From: Tomocerus qinae | Lineage: Eukaryota; Arthropoda; Collembola; Entomobryomorpha; Tomoceridae | DNA length: 64,000 nucleotides | Reading direction: 5' to 3' | Assembly: GCA_020055645.1 (NCBI GenBank) | Contig: CM034548.1 | Location: 8,432,001-8,496,000 of the forward strand | Shown here: positions 15,001 to 29,623 of the stretch, piece by piece | How the letters are laid out: every line of letters begins with the position of its first letter | Numbering within the stretch: position 1 is the first letter of the stretch | Translations under genes and position numbers: made by a program | Notes under the pieces: generated by a model | The model's database searches: none | Seen by the model: only the letters and a program-made list of their open reading frames with translations | What the model was told of the DNA's origin: nothing

Positions 15001-18000
15001 TCTAGGATTCTGCCCGCGTTCAACCATGAGACGTAAATATTTCCTACTTACATCTAATTTTAATTTTTAATTACATAAATACATCTCAGTGTCTTTAGAC
15101 TAGAATCTTTTGATTTTATTTCATGCTTTCGTTGACAAATGAAGAATTATATTATTATTCTACTCAATAAGTTTCTCCTTTGTTGTCTTAGATTTTGAAA
15201 GTAATTAACTATAGCAGAAGTAAACATTTACATAATAATACAATAAATTAGTTGATATCTTTACAAAGAATGATGGATAGCTTTCGTAATAATGGTTTTG
15301 ACTACCAAAGTACTACTATCGGAAAGATCTCGATATTGGATATCAAAATGACAAAAAAATAAACCCGGATTCTTCTTCCACTTTTGGTTATACAGAGTTT
15401 GGATAACTTTAGAAGATTATATTTGGAAATAAGTTTTTTTCTTCCATCTAATAAGTGTAGGAGTGAGTTCTTCCCCGGAGTTAGAATTACAGGCACTTAG
15501 GTTTTTTTAACGTTAAGGCTTATGTCTACATATAGTAATCCTGTTTCCCTGCATTGGATGTCAATCCATGCACATTCTAACTACCAATTATAGGAATCTA
15601 TTCATCAAAATCTGCAGTATAAAAGAAAATGAATAATTAAAATGCATTAACTGTTGCTTGAAGTGGCTATGACCATAAAATGAAACAATCTTACATACTG
15701 CAATCTTAAATATAAACGTCCCATCTTTTCTGACAATAAAAAACTATGAGATGTGCATAACGTTGCAACTACTCTATTCACATCTCGCAGTTGACTATTT
15801 CTGAAAACTTTGAAAAAAGTCATGGCATTTGCAAAATGTAATGATAATAGCTCTCTTTAATCGAAGTACCCATTTATTGCAAGATTATTTGTAGGCACAG
15901 TTTATTAACCGTGCATTTGCAGAGAGTAGTGTATCTATACATAGCTATGCACACTAGAAACTAATTCCACATTTCAATAATTCAATATGCAAGTGCATCT
16001 TGTGAATAACTTCAACTATTTCCATCTCATGCACTGCAATAAAATGTGAGTGGATTTAGGATAAGGAATATTATCAGAAACATGATATTAATATTCTTTA
16101 ACATATTATTATATCACAATAAATAATATACCATTTTTAACATTTTTGGATTTTTCACAAATTGGTAACCGTTAAATATAGGTAAATGTCAATCTAAGTG
16201 GTAGAAAATTGTTTGTTTATCTATTCTCTAAATACCAAATTGTTATTAAAGATTTTCTAATTGTGCTACAAATGAATACGTGTGTATAATTCCATCCATG
16301 AATTAGAACTATAGTAGTCAAATCTGTAATTTTTAAGGATATGCATAGGTAGGTAGTGACATTTTATTGATAGCAAGGAAGTAGAATGGATATACATGGA
16401 TTTGTATCAGATATGTTAAGAAACCTTCAACTCGAGCAAGGAAATGAAAGACATGAGATGATTTCAGAATTTGGTTTTGACTGCAGAAGTGCAAATAAAC
16501 CGCAGAGAACTGCCTGTCTGTACAGATATCTCTAATCGTCCTAGGGCTGCGTGTAGTCGAATTTGTCGTATAATACGGAGAGAAGATTGCAGGAACCAAG
16601 TCAACATTATATCTAATAGTATATATAGAGTAAGCTAATAGTAGAGCAATATTACAGTGTAGAGAAGAGTCTCTAGCACAAGTTATAGTGGAGTGGTGAG
16701 TAGAAAATGTAGTGAGGCAGAGAGGGGAGATGTATTTTGATATGAACTCTTGAGAAGTGAGCCAGCTCATTAGAAAGGATAGCTCCGATTCTCAGCTCCT
16801 TAGTGAATTCAGAGCGTACTTGGCAATCTTCTTTTTCTTCATGTCACATTGTACATTGACTGTGATGATACTGCATCCTTATACCCCACACGCCCAACAA
16901 CAATACATTAATACGGCAGAACGTGGAACAGACAGAAAATAATGTACATGTGTGTCAATTGCTTCTTCTCTATTCTATCTTCATTGTTATTCTATTCAAT
17001 TGCACATTCCATTTCATTACTTGCATTAGCCACATTATGCTGCATTGCCATACATTACATTACTTAGCATTCCTCTATGCATTATATTATGCATACATAT
17101 GTACATCTATGTATACGCGCTATTTTAACCAAAGCTATGCATTTCAAAACAGATACTAATTTGGCCCTTCCAAATAAGCTAACAGAGGAATCTTTCATGG
17201 GGCTATTAACGTGTACACATTTCGCATTCTTCTTTCCATTCACCTATTAAAATCATAACCATTAAGAACATCTTACTAAACCTGTCCTCTCTTATATGCA
17301 CTCGCTCATTGTTTTTCCACCCATCTAAAAAGACAAAGCAATAGTAATTTGCATGATTTCAAGACCATCTACCTTCCCCACGCGCTCGGTTTAACAAAAA
17401 ACGTCAAATTCTAGGTGTAGCTGCTTATAATAATTATGATAATAATACGTATCATAAAAAAATATTTGTCACACTGTTGAAGATGTGCTAAATAGACAGT
17501 ACAGGCAACAACGTGGTAATTAACAGGGACAGACAAATAGAAATAGTCAAGTACAGGTAAAAGAAGCCATTGCACAGGAAGCTGCACTTGTACATTCTCT
17601 GGTACATTTATTTAGTCAATCTGGGTTAATTCTTCTGCGTAGCAGTATCAAAGTAAAGAGTTCACCCACTTCACTCTGGTCTAGAGTGAGCAGAGACACT
17701 TTCTCCATGCAGCACACAGCAGTGCATTGTAGTGCAGCGAAATGCTAACCCGCACTGCTTTTCGCAGCAGCTTTTTATTGGATTGCATGAGGCCCAGATG
17801 AACTCCTTTTTTCTTAGCTTTCAAGTGCTTTCTTTATTTTCAATAGCATATTAAATGGATGTAACCAAGTAGGGAAAGCATTTTGTAATGCCGTTATACC
17901 GGTTTTTAATACAACAGACGTACTATTAGGTTAGTCTGATAATTTAGATTTTTAATCCAACAAACCTAAGCAGCAATAACCCCTAGACTGACAAAACTTT

Positions 18001-21000
18001 CTTAAAAGGTAACTATCGTTTGTGACGAGAAGTTTCCGAAGAGAAGGCTGAAAATGGTATTGTTAAAAAGCCCTAAAAATAGAAAAACATTAACTTTTTG
18101 AATTGACCATTTTAAATTGTATTTTGCCAAAACTGCAATTTTTAACTATTCCATATTATTTCTTTATATATATCTAAAAATCCTGAGCCTGTAAGAGTTG
18201 CTCAGTGTTCCATCACTTTTGGTGTCTCATTTAATACGTATATAGTCACTAGTTTTCAATAAATATAGATTGGGAGACATGAATAAACTGTAGTTATGAT
18301 TTTTTGTTATTAACATTTTTCTCTTCTGTTTGACACTAAAATAAGTTGCAGTTTATTTATAGCAGTAGAAAACTGGCATGTTCACAAATAATTTCAGTTC
18401 AGAGTAAATCGTGCAACACGTAAACTTAACGAAGAGTTTCTAGTGCAAATGAATAATTGCCCGAAAGTGTAAACGTAAACAACATTTATTCATACTTATG
18501 TGCCGTAAATTGACAAGTAAGGTGCGCAGAAAGCCTTATTTACTCATTACTTCACTCACTAAATTGTATGAAAACATAAAATAACCTTCACTGAAATCAA
18601 TTAACTTAGCATCAATTTATCAATGGTAATGCCATGGATTGGAGTATTCGCTATTTTATGGACTTGGTTATGAATATTGCAATTTCTTAGCTCACGGATA
18701 TATAGTAGATTATATAAGGACCAATTTATGTATTGTATCAGCCAATTTCAGAGGAATAAATATAGTTAATTTACAAAATAATTCTACATTAGGTACCAAA
18801 TCTGCTTTGGTTGCAAATAAATATATTTAATAATAATAGCAATAAATCAGGACTCGTTTAAATGGTGTATTAAAACATTTGCTGGAAATGAGAGCAACCT
18901 TAGTTATATTCAATTGGATGAGTAGGCGTATTGGATATTGGATGTTGTGTATTGGTGAAGTGTAGTGGATGGTTGGGTCCTGCAATTGGCGGACTAATGA
19001 GAGTCGCAGAATTTTACTGCGATCATTAGTTTTTTGTTGGAAGATGAAAATAGAGGAAAGATGCAAGTGAAAAGTAGATGTTGGTTGATATAATGTGATG
19101 CAGTGTTGTTGACGTTAGGAAGGAGAAAGCAAAAGTAGCAATGGTTGAGTCAGTGAGTTCATGCCTGGAGAAGCAGGACGGAGCAGTAAAATAAAATACA
19201 TAACTCTTGTTAGTGCCCATCGTAATTTTAACTAGGCTGGCGAGTTGTGTGTTGCACCATTAAAACATGATTGATGATATGGTTAGTTGGTTGGTCGGCT
19301 GGCATTCCGCAGTCAAAGACGAAAAGACTCTGTCTGTGGTATCCAATATGGTCGGAAATAGATACAGCAGAAGGATGTAGAGCACTATCGCCCCTTTCTG
19401 TCATTTATGGGCTTTTACAAGAAGCAATAATTACTTAATTAATATGATAGAGTGAATGGAGAAAGTCTCGTATATCCACTGACCATTCTACGGAAGTTCT
19501 AGTCAATACAAGTAATGCTATAGTCTAATAATAAGTGCTGAGCACTGTTTTGATTCAAAGTTTATGGTCCTGCGAGAAGAGCTACGACTCTGTGACCACC
19601 ATTTGACGGCTGCGATCGCAATCAATCCCGTCATTTCTTCGCTGCAATTAAACAAATCTTTATGGTGCTCACCGAGCTGTAGACTTAACTCACTCCTAGC
19701 TATAGATATAGCTTCTTCCCACTATAGAGTCCATTATGGGAAGACACATCAAAGTGATCTTCTCTGCGGTGCAAAAACCCCTAGGGAAATGTGCCAATGT
19801 CCAAGTCTATTAACTTATAGTGGAACTGAAAGAACAAAAAACACAGTCTAATTGTTTTGCATCTAAAAGTGGACCCAAGTGAGAATAAATATCTTCATCC
19901 GTCTATCTGCAACATTCAAATACTGCCATTTTATGGCCAACTTAAATCTTGTCAACAGTAGTGAAAGTACTGGGCGGTGATCAAGGCAATTCCTCAAAAT
20001 TAATCACTTTTATTAGTTGCAATTACGAAGTTTATTTACTGCAACTTCATTTCATGAATCGCTGTTGCACTTATGACCTGATAACTAAATATCACTTAAT
20101 TATTTATTAGACTAGTTCAGTTTCATATAACTATCTTTCGATAACTAATGTGGTAAGAAATTTTATTACCATTCCTTCCGCATACTTTTTTCTATAACGA
20201 GAAATACAGCACACAGAAACTTCAGTTGTATTACGTCTGTAAATTGTTGGTGCAAGTGATCTCGGTATTTTCATACGTGTGTGGAGTGTATATATTATTA
20301 TAAGTGCATGTTGCATAGGTAGATAGACTACGTGTGATGTGGCAAAAATAAATGGAACTATAATGCGGAGTTAGGAGTCTTTAGAAAAAGAAACAAGTTT
20401 TTTGTCTGGTTTCATTGTATTGCAAGTCACTATTTGCTGACTACGTGGAGTCCGAGTTTCCTATTTCATTGTTATAATGTTATTACTTAAAGTTCGTATT
20501 TCGTATAAGTTAAAGGCCGTATCTGCCGGACGGATCATTTCTATTTCTCATTTGGACTCTGCTATCTTTTATGTGTGCTCATGAGCCGTTCTGTTGTTTC
20601 CTATTGACTTTTCCCTTGCTTCTTCTGTAAATTTAGGTACTATATGTTTTATGTTACGCCTTACTCTCCTCTCATCTCTTACCAAGTATTACTACATGCA
20701 TATAAGTAGATATTTCGGATACACTTGCTTACACAGTGTTACTTACGTCCGTTTTTCAGTCATAAAATGCTCTGACTTGGTACACAGGGTATTCTGTTGC
20801 ATGTCAGCAAGTCATTATAGATGTTCTTGTCTCCTGGGAGTGTTCAATAGCCTTTCAGAGTATTACACACTCGCTTTTATTTCTAACTGTGGCCTTCGCT
20901 TTAAATTTCCTTCTTCCATACGTTTCTACGACCTTATTTACCGAACAATACGACTCTTTTACATAAAATACCTACAGTCGAGGCATACTACGTCACTTTG

Positions 21001-24000
21001 TTCGCGCTATTTGATATTTATTACTACCTATTTCCCTTTTACTTGCGTATTGATGTCTGCTCATGCTTATTGCTTATCTATAGTGTTCTCTTAGGTAACA
21101 TCCATAAATGGCGTCTGCCATTTTTGGGGAGAGGAGCATTTGAACAAATGGCGATGCATGTTGGGGAGAGACAACGGGTAGAGAGAAAGAGAATTAACAG
21201 AAATTATAACATTACTAGTACAAATTCTAAAATAGAGGAAATAAAAATGAGCCCATTCAAAAAATGCTTTGGATATACTAATGATTTATAATCAGACAAT
21301 AGCAATTGTATTTTTCATCTTCAAATGTATCATACCTTAGCGGGTAAAGGTTCAAAGTGACCATAAAGCCCAATTGGAATGAGAATATTTTCTTATTCCT
21401 CTGGTTTGTTAGTTCATGAAATTGTTTAGAATTTAAACTTAAGAAAGCGCTAGATGTCTAATTGTTGGACCCATGAATTCGGCCATGGTCATGTCAATGA
21501 AGTATGAAGTTCTTCGGCAAGTGATTTTAGAGACGTGAAATTTCTACGGCTCTGTGAAAAGTAGCGAGATCCTTGGAAGGGGCGGATGAATTTTCATAAA
21601 TGCAGTAAAAATCTGTCCCATCCTTCAAGTGTCTACCTAATGTAAAGAGTTAACAAGTGACACTTCACTGGCACGCGTGAATACACTTCCTTGGAACGCC
21701 AGGCTGGGAAACTTTACGGGTACCATAAAACTGTTAAAACTGGAAATAAATTTACCTTTCCTTTATCTGCGTAGTAGAAGGAGTAGAGTCTTGGGAGGAA
21801 GAACGGGGCAATCTTTCCAGAAAAGCTACCGATTCAGCAACGTGTGTGTTGGTAGGCCCTTATTGACTATAAAGTTGTATTTGACTTTTCTTATCAGGAT
21901 TTACTATCACTGATGATCATTAGAAAATTACTAAAGAACTTTCTCGGTGAAAGGCTGATTTGTGACTGATGTACAGCATGCATGTAAATTGAAACATGGT
22001 TTTGAAAATTAACTCTGGTTCCTCGTTGCTCCAAGTAATTTAAGAAAACAATATTATTTTAAGTGAAAGATTATTATTATCAATATTGGGAAACACATCT
22101 AAGAACATGCATATAGAAAACTGATTTCAGAAGGCATAGTATAGTCGAAAACTTTGTGTGCTTCCGAAGTTATTGATTGCTCTGTCAGTCTTGATTGTGA
22201 TTGATTCTAAAAAAAGGGAAAGGTAGAAAATAATTCATCACCTACTGATTGTAGATCAAAGAAATTACACCAAGTCTGCCAAACCCATATCCTTATCTCT
22301 TCATTAAATCATCATATTGTTTGACATGAACGAAGGAGTGATTCCATTCCCCCTCATTCCAATGTACATAACCATAACCTCAATTTCATTGATTCTGATT
22401 TATGCTTTATGGGCATTATTAATGAATCTAATATTTTACTAAATAGAAACACCACTAATAATTATTAGCACTATGCCTATAGCATCAAATATAGTACAAT
22501 GGGTTTAATCGCATAAGTTGATGATTTTTTAAAGTTGTGAGTCGTTAACCCGTTATCCAGAGCAAACTGCTCCGCGTAGATTTTAGATAGAATAAAAAAT
22601 AATTTGGCATAACAATGTAATGCTCAATATAATGTGTAAGTATACATAAATACTATTATTAAAGTAGGTACATGTATTAATAAAGTACATACTAACTGGA
22701 AAAAATAAAATATTTTCCCCGCTCTTTTCCCAATTGATAATTTGTAATGAAATACCTAAACTTCAAAGTTTTCTAACAGTGTTAAATTTTACTGTATTTA
22801 CTTCTTCGTACAGAAAAGCAGACTTTTGTATATTCCAATTTTACTCTTGCAAAACATTGTTAGAAATAACCAACTACTAATATATACGTGCTATATGATG
22901 GCCTAGGTACTGTCAATCCATGACAAAATAACAGCTTTGTGAAATGATAAGTAGGTAATATAACACTCGATTTCAGGCCATAATTTCGTAATGTATGTTT
23001 TTGTGTCTCATTACGAATTAATTTTCAGCCAACTGTAATCAACATTGTACTCCGCTAAGCTATAGATGTAGATGTAGAACAATATTGTGGAGTTGCTATA
23101 ATAACGTTTCAGTTGTTTGTTGTTGAAATTTGGGTGTCATGTTGCCTATACTTACCATTTCAAAAAGTTTCCTTTTTCTCAATTTGAGTTGTTATTATGG
23201 ACAGTAAGGTTTCCCTTTTCCATGATTAGGTATGCAATTTTGTAGGCAGCATAGCGCATAATTTAAGCTTAGAACCAGAACCTATTTATATGTACATAGC
23301 GAATTGCAGTGTAAAGAATGACAAACGGCAAATTTTGTACACCATAGCAAGAGGTACTATACTAACAAGTAAATAATAATATGAAATGCTTGATTACTAG
23401 CTAGGCTCAAGGGTGAAACTTATTTCTCTGATTTGTGTTCATGTACATTTTCGGTCTGACAATTTGTGACCTCGTTTATATGAAATTATTTATGTGCTTT
23501 ACGCATTACGCACTATAGCGAAGGTTCAGTTTCGTGTTAGACTCTTTTTATCTTTTGTAGTACAGTTTCAGCTGTAAAAATAATATATTTAGAATGCTAG
23601 GCAGCAGACCACTTAAATTTAAGCATAAATTAAAGCATGTCATTGGTATAACATGGCAGTAGTCATATCGAATGTACCGGAATAATTTTCTTATATGAGT
23701 TAATGCTACATACCAACAACATTTTATCCGAATTTCCGGCATCACGTTGTGCTACGCCATTTATTGTAACATAATAAAATGACGGTAGATCATATTACAG
23801 TGGAGACGCAAGTGGTCGTATTTACGACATCAATACCACTTTATATAATGTAGAATGGGATACTATAAAATGTTCGAGAAAGTAGATTCTACGGAAAGTG
23901 CATTTATAGTGCAGTCAGAAATACTCATGGTACAACGGAACTGAAATAATTACGTAGATATTTACTTTAGATATGCATATATTTGGCTAACTCTAGAAAA

Positions 24001-27000
24001 CACAGGTGACGAAAACAACGTCAACACACGAGGTGATCCACCAATGGATTAGCATACCTTAGCATTGTCCACGAGTACTTATCAATTTCGTAGTTTTGTT
24101 TCGCCTTAAATATCATCCTATTTTCATGAATTTTTCTAAACAACAAGAGAGATGCAAATGTATTCTTGACAAATACAACAATCTATGAGATTATATGCCA
24201 TGTCTTCCCGGAGCAAGAATAGGTTGTTAAAATCCACGAATGCGTATGTTCTAGGGTTAATTTGGCCATTACTACTTTTATTACGTATCACATATCCATG
24301 CAAATACATTTATCTTGGTTTTAGAGTGAAATTATTAACTTCAAGATATTTTTGATGATCTCACTGAAGTTCAACCAAAAACAAATATTCTCCTTGTAAG
24401 TAATATTTCTCCTTTAACGTGTAGAGACCAACTTAAACTTTCATTTCACATTTGCTAACTTTCTGTAATTTGAAAAGACTAAGTTTTAGTTTCATGTCAT
24501 GAAAAGAGGTGAAATGAACTTTCACTTAATAAAAGAAATTTTATTATGGTGAAAGTAGTATGAACATTATTATTCACTTCATTTGTAGGAGAATTAGACA
24601 ATTAGTATATAAAAGAACAATTTCTGTCAATATTTGGATATTTTTAATATTTTGATGTTCACTTTTGTAGCTACCATTTAAAGAGTACGAAAAATAGATA
24701 AAAAAGCACAATACTTTGCCTCATAGTAAATGTACTAGGTATGTTATAATGCGGTACAATAAGTATAACTCTCAATGTTTCTTTAAAACTACTATTGCAC
24801 AAGTTACAACATAGATTAGATGGTTTATGAGAAAGTGGCATTTGAATGGAGATGGCGGTGTAAGAGAAAACAAAAATGACGGCGTTACTCTTTCTTGTAG
24901 CGACCGCAGCCAGTTCATTTGTATTGGACCGGTCGTACCTATAGAAAACTGGACAAATAAAATTCGCAATTCTTGTCCATGTCAGTATTAAAGCTCGACT
25001 AGCAACTAATCCTAAACTTGGTAGCACATACTTGAAGCCGAATTAGAACAAATGTTGGAAAATTGATTTCAAAACTACAAAACGGCAACTAAAAACTTTA
25101 TATTTAGAGCTCAAATTTTACTCATAGGCTAATAGACCAGCGACTTTATAGTATATAAAGGTCTTAGATGCAATTATGTCTATAGTAAGCATATATTAGA
25201 TCATCGGATCTTGTGAAGAAAGTTGTGAGGGAAAGTTTTGGTTGGGACAGAGAAAGTAGCTGATGATTTTAGATACATAGAGATGATAGAATAAATTGTT
25301 GTGGGAGCAATCTTTGTATAGTTAGTAGTTTTGGATATATAGGTGTGTTTAAATGGATAGTAATATATAATAGGGAGAGAATTAGAGATATACTTAAGAT
25401 GTATTGTGTTACGTATGTAAGTAACGTATCCCATTCAATTCGGTCTTCCTACTTGACTTGCTGGTCGGAATGGTAATAAGTAATGGGAAAGTAGAGTATC
25501 TGCAGAATAACATTGTATTCTTGGTTGGTTTATTGGTTTGACTGACTGTCTCACAACTCTAAGGGGATATTTGCATATTACATTAAAGTTGCAATAAGTA
25601 AATCTAGGTTAGCGTCCTTTGACATGGGAATAAATATGGACATGTTTATACTATGAAATGTTGAGCAGATGAAGCAAAATAGAGCATCCATCTACTGAAT
25701 CACTAAATCTAAAATAGATGCAATCACTATACACCGTCAACTAAGGAAATAAAATAACACCGAGTAAACTCCACAATAACATAAACACGATCATGCATAC
25801 AAATAAATATGACTAACAACTGAATTTTTCACTCTGCCGAACCAAACTTGGAATATTTCGGCCTAGACAAATTATACATTGCTCTCCACGCTTGTCTCTT
25901 CAACTTTTTCGATCATTTGAATTTGAAAAGGTTGACGAAAATGTATGTTCAGATCCTCTGTGGACCAAATTGTAATTCGTTAACAGTAGCCAATAAACCC
26001 ATTTTACTTGGAGGGTTGCAGAAAGGAATCCCTGCGGAATACGCAGTCTGCGTGCTTCCAACTTTTTGGTGCAATATACTTTGACTCAACAACATAATAT
26101 AACTTGATTTATTCTTTTCTTCTACACTCCACGCTCACTAAATTTTACTTTGATCATTTTCTGGACATTTAGTATAATACTATTTTTGTCTAACCGCCTG
26201 CTTGGATCATGTCAGAATTAATAATCCATTTTCCTTTAAAGGAAATTATACAATATCCAATACTTTTCCTCCTTTTTCTATTCAGTCCTCAATTAAGGGC
26301 ACTTGGGATTTTCTTAAGACGTTATAGTCCCCAGTTCACAAAAACAATATCCGTACAAAACTAGGAAAACTGTGGTATCTAGGCATTAGGAATCTAAATA
26401 TAGAAAATAATTTGTACAATTTGAATATTATTACTAGAACTCTAAAACAATTAATCTATATTATTTATAATTGAAGAAGATTTTCAATGATGTGCATTTA
26501 AAATATTTGTCTTGTTTTAAATACTAATAATGGTACATGTGTTACAGGTGAAGATTTCTGTTTCGATTAAACATCGTCATGATTGTAGTTTATAGTTCTC
26601 GTTATTGTCACAACACAGTCAAGCAAAAGGAAAATATTACGTTTCAAACAATGCGTAAAAGTCATTCTGAATGAGTATCAGATCCCGTTTCCATTTCTTT
26701 AATTATCACGGAACTGTAACACGGAAACTCCTAACTAATGAACCTGCCTTAGATTTCAACAATTCGAGAGTCGTCTCTGAAGTAATTTTATATTCCTTTG
26801 CGTGCACATTAACATAAACTGTAACATGCCTACAGACTACCGCAGAAATCCACTAACCTCATTATTTTACAGCTAAATTCACTCCTTTTAATTTTACCAC
26901 TTTCCAAATGACCCATGCATTTTGCTACACCAGGAACCTTTTTGTGTGTTTTAATTATCTCGTTTTCCGTGTCAGTTTTAGAAACTTCGGAAACTGAAAA

Positions 27001-29190
27001 CCCAATCAATATGACTAGCATCATGAGTTAGAAATAGAAATTAGGTAAATAGATATTGTAAACGTGGAAGTATTTAATTTCTAGGTATATCTAAAGATAT
27101 GTATAGATAGGTATTTAAGATTGTGCCTGATATAGAGTAAACAAGGTTATATAGTTCATTAATATTCATGCTGGTGCACTTGTGGAAAGACGCATTGCCT
27201 TATTATCTATGTAAAGAAGTGTATAAATAGAATTGGGAAGCAATAATGTACCTTCCACAGGCAGAAATTCATTTAAATAAAATAGGTAGCCAATAGACGG
27301 TGAAAATGTAATTGTACTTGCAAATAGATAGTGGTTGGCTCTTCATTTGGTTGCGAGTTGGATGGATGAATTCGTAAGCAGAGAAGCAATTTTGGATCTT
27401 TGTAGATACTAATTGTGTCCGGGATATTGTTATGTACTTTTAGAAATGTAGATAGTAGGATGGAAAAATGTATTGTAGTGCAGGAGGGTAGTTACTATTT
27501 ATAGGTGGCTGTGTTTTCAATTTCAGTCTGAACCAGTTTGGGTCGAGGAGTGGAGCAGGCAGGGAGTGAGTAGTCATTGCATTTGGGTTAGATTTCTACT
27601 CTTTAAGTATTCTCTGTGTAATTTAAATGAACTGCTGAAGTGTAATTTGGTTTCGAATTTATAACTCACATCAGTTTCATTTCCCGTCCTGCTTTCCTCG
27701 ATCCTTTCATTCCCTGCCCTCAAAATGCCTTTAATATATGTAGTAACGCAGCCCTTGGAATGGGAAATAATCATTGAATGACTTTGTCTCGTTTACCAAC
27801 ATCGTTAGTTTTATATAAATAAGTAGATTAAAACTGCATTATCAGTTCACATTTGCTCTTACAAAGCCACAATCATTAACTTAACCCTCTCTGAGAAAAC
27901 ACGCGCTCATTTCACATAAGCATTAGGGAGGGAAAAGCTGCTCTAGTCTATAAATGGCATGACCAGATCTAATTTACGAATGTATCCTCCTCTTCCAGCT
28001 AAATCGGACGAAAGTAGGCTTAGACCTATATCTGCACATTTCCCAGAGGACGAAAAGTCTAAGGACATTCGACCTCCGAATGGCATATTATATCTACTAC
28101 TTATTTCACTCCGCGTCAAAACTTTTCGAATTTTGAAACCATTTCGTACTATCTCAATACTTATACGTTGCATATAAATACTAAAACATGTACAGACTAA
28201 AAGACAAAAGTGAAATAAACTTGAGAACTAATGAACTTTCCATCATCCTTAATTCTAACCGCAGATTTCATTTTTATTTTCTGCATCAGAAATTTATGTT
28301 CCTGTGACAATATTCTATCAAAAGTTTAAAAAGAACGCATGGAAATTATACATACTGTATGACGACGGACATTTTTATGTACTACTTTAGTATTCAAATA
28401 CCTGTCTAAGCAACTTTTTGATTTCAAAGCCTTAATCTTGTAGTAAGCTGCAAATTAATTCGCAATTTGCTCTTTGAATATTTTAACAAAGAAAAAAGTT
28501 CTTAATGATCTTTAATTCCCTATAACTGTGCTAAGAGTATTGTTTGGTATGTAGATTCACTATGCCAATGTATACACGGTTGTACTAGGATAGGAGAAAC
28601 TTGCTGTTGGGACATATATTTATGTACTTAAGTATATCTTGAATACAAAGAGTTTATTTTCTCATCTAAAGACCATTTGGGAAAAAGTAAAGTTTAACAA
28701 TGAGCGTAGAGACGTTGTTTGTGAGTTTCTGGTATGATATTGCGCTGTGGTTTGGTTACGGACTAATAAACAATTGTGTATTGTGGTATGACTGGGATTA
28801 GAAAAAGCGAGGAGGAGATAATTAAAAGAAGTGAAGGAAAGATCGGAAGCTGAAATGAAGAATAAGGAAATCTCTGGACATTTGAAAGGGGAATATCTTA
28901 ATGAGCAGCTATAACTATTATTCTGTAGTCATAACTCGTAAGAAGTCAAGAGACTGTGAGAGTGGAAAATGAGAGCTACAAGTACCTGATACTTGCTGAT
29001 ATGTTTTTATAAGGATCCTATTGCCTGGATACAGCGAAACACAAATCTCCACTCCGTTTGCAATTTTCAACTGCATGTAAATCTCAAAAGCTGTAAATGA
29101 AGAGCGACAGCGAGTTATGTAATTTCCCTACTTATTTTGTTACTCTTTCTCCTCAAATAGCAGTCCACGATATTGTTTAACTTTTATTTG
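15001..29190. other. AT-rich gene-free region, middle part
   Basis: No supportable gene. It contains blocks with marked strand asymmetry: pyrimidine-rich on + at about 20540-21090 and purine/G-rich on + at about 18900-19400 and 27300-27580. These blocks explain the long chance ORFs (145 codons minus at 16333-16770 and 166 codons plus at 20594-21094). A degenerate CATT-rich stretch covers about 16980-17160. Confidence 0.6.
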
Positions 29191-29203
29191 CAGGAAGTTT
29201 CAT

Positions 29204-29615
29204 CAGTGTTGTACTGTTGACCACTTTTTTGCATTTTGACCGGGCCACTGGTCAAAATGGTCAAAATGGTCAAAATGGCTAAAATGGTCAAAATATCAGT
29301 ATACAGTTACTTAGGCTAGCAAATGAAATTTAAAATATTTAGATAATGAAATATGGCCTAAAACCAATGGAACACTATTCTACTAACATCAGACTACAGA
29401 ATGACACTCTCTAATCATTTTTAACTGCAATCTTTAGAAAGTTGTATTTGTTGTTTACTGTTGCAGTAAAAGCTACCTTGGGGTCTCAATTAACCCCAAA
29501 CAGGCATTTTGTCCATTTTGACCATTTTGACCACTTTTTAATTTTTTTTGACCGGGCCATTTTGACCATTATGACCATTATGACCACTAGTGGTTTTAAC
29601 CACTGCACAACACTG
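29204..29615. mobile_element. Non-autonomous hAT-type element (MITE), 412 bp, with 8-bp target duplication
   Basis: The element begins CAGTGTTGTAC and ends GCACAACACTG; the reverse complement of the end is CAGTGTTGTGC, so the termini match for nine bases and again after one mismatch. Both flanks carry the direct repeat AGTTTCAT, at 29196-29203 and 29616-29623. This 8-bp duplication with CAGTG-type ends is diagnostic of hAT insertions. Subterminal arrays of the 9-mer GGTCAAAAT lie at 29250-29295 on the left, and inverted as TTTTGACC-type units at about 29510-29590 on the right. There is no transposase ORF. The intact duplication suggests a fairly recent insertion. Confidence 0.85.
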
Positions 29616-29623
29616 AGTTTCAT

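Noticed and set aside
16333..16770. 145-codon minus-strand ORF
   Set aside because: No family motif or splice context. It sits in DNA whose + strand is purine-rich, which depletes stops on the other strand.
19564..19851. 95-codon ORF in a somewhat GC-richer stretch
   Set aside because: No motif, no plausible splice partners, composition unlike the two real genes.
26830..27024. Minus-strand ORF with a hydrophobic start resembling a signal peptide, plus a few cysteines
   Set aside because: Only 64 codons, no known cysteine pattern, no supporting splice partner.
27943..28177. Overlapping ORFs on both strands that look like a possible neuropeptide precursor (GR and RK sites on the minus strand)
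   Set aside because: No signal peptide and no recognisable peptide family; open frames on both strands suggest chance.
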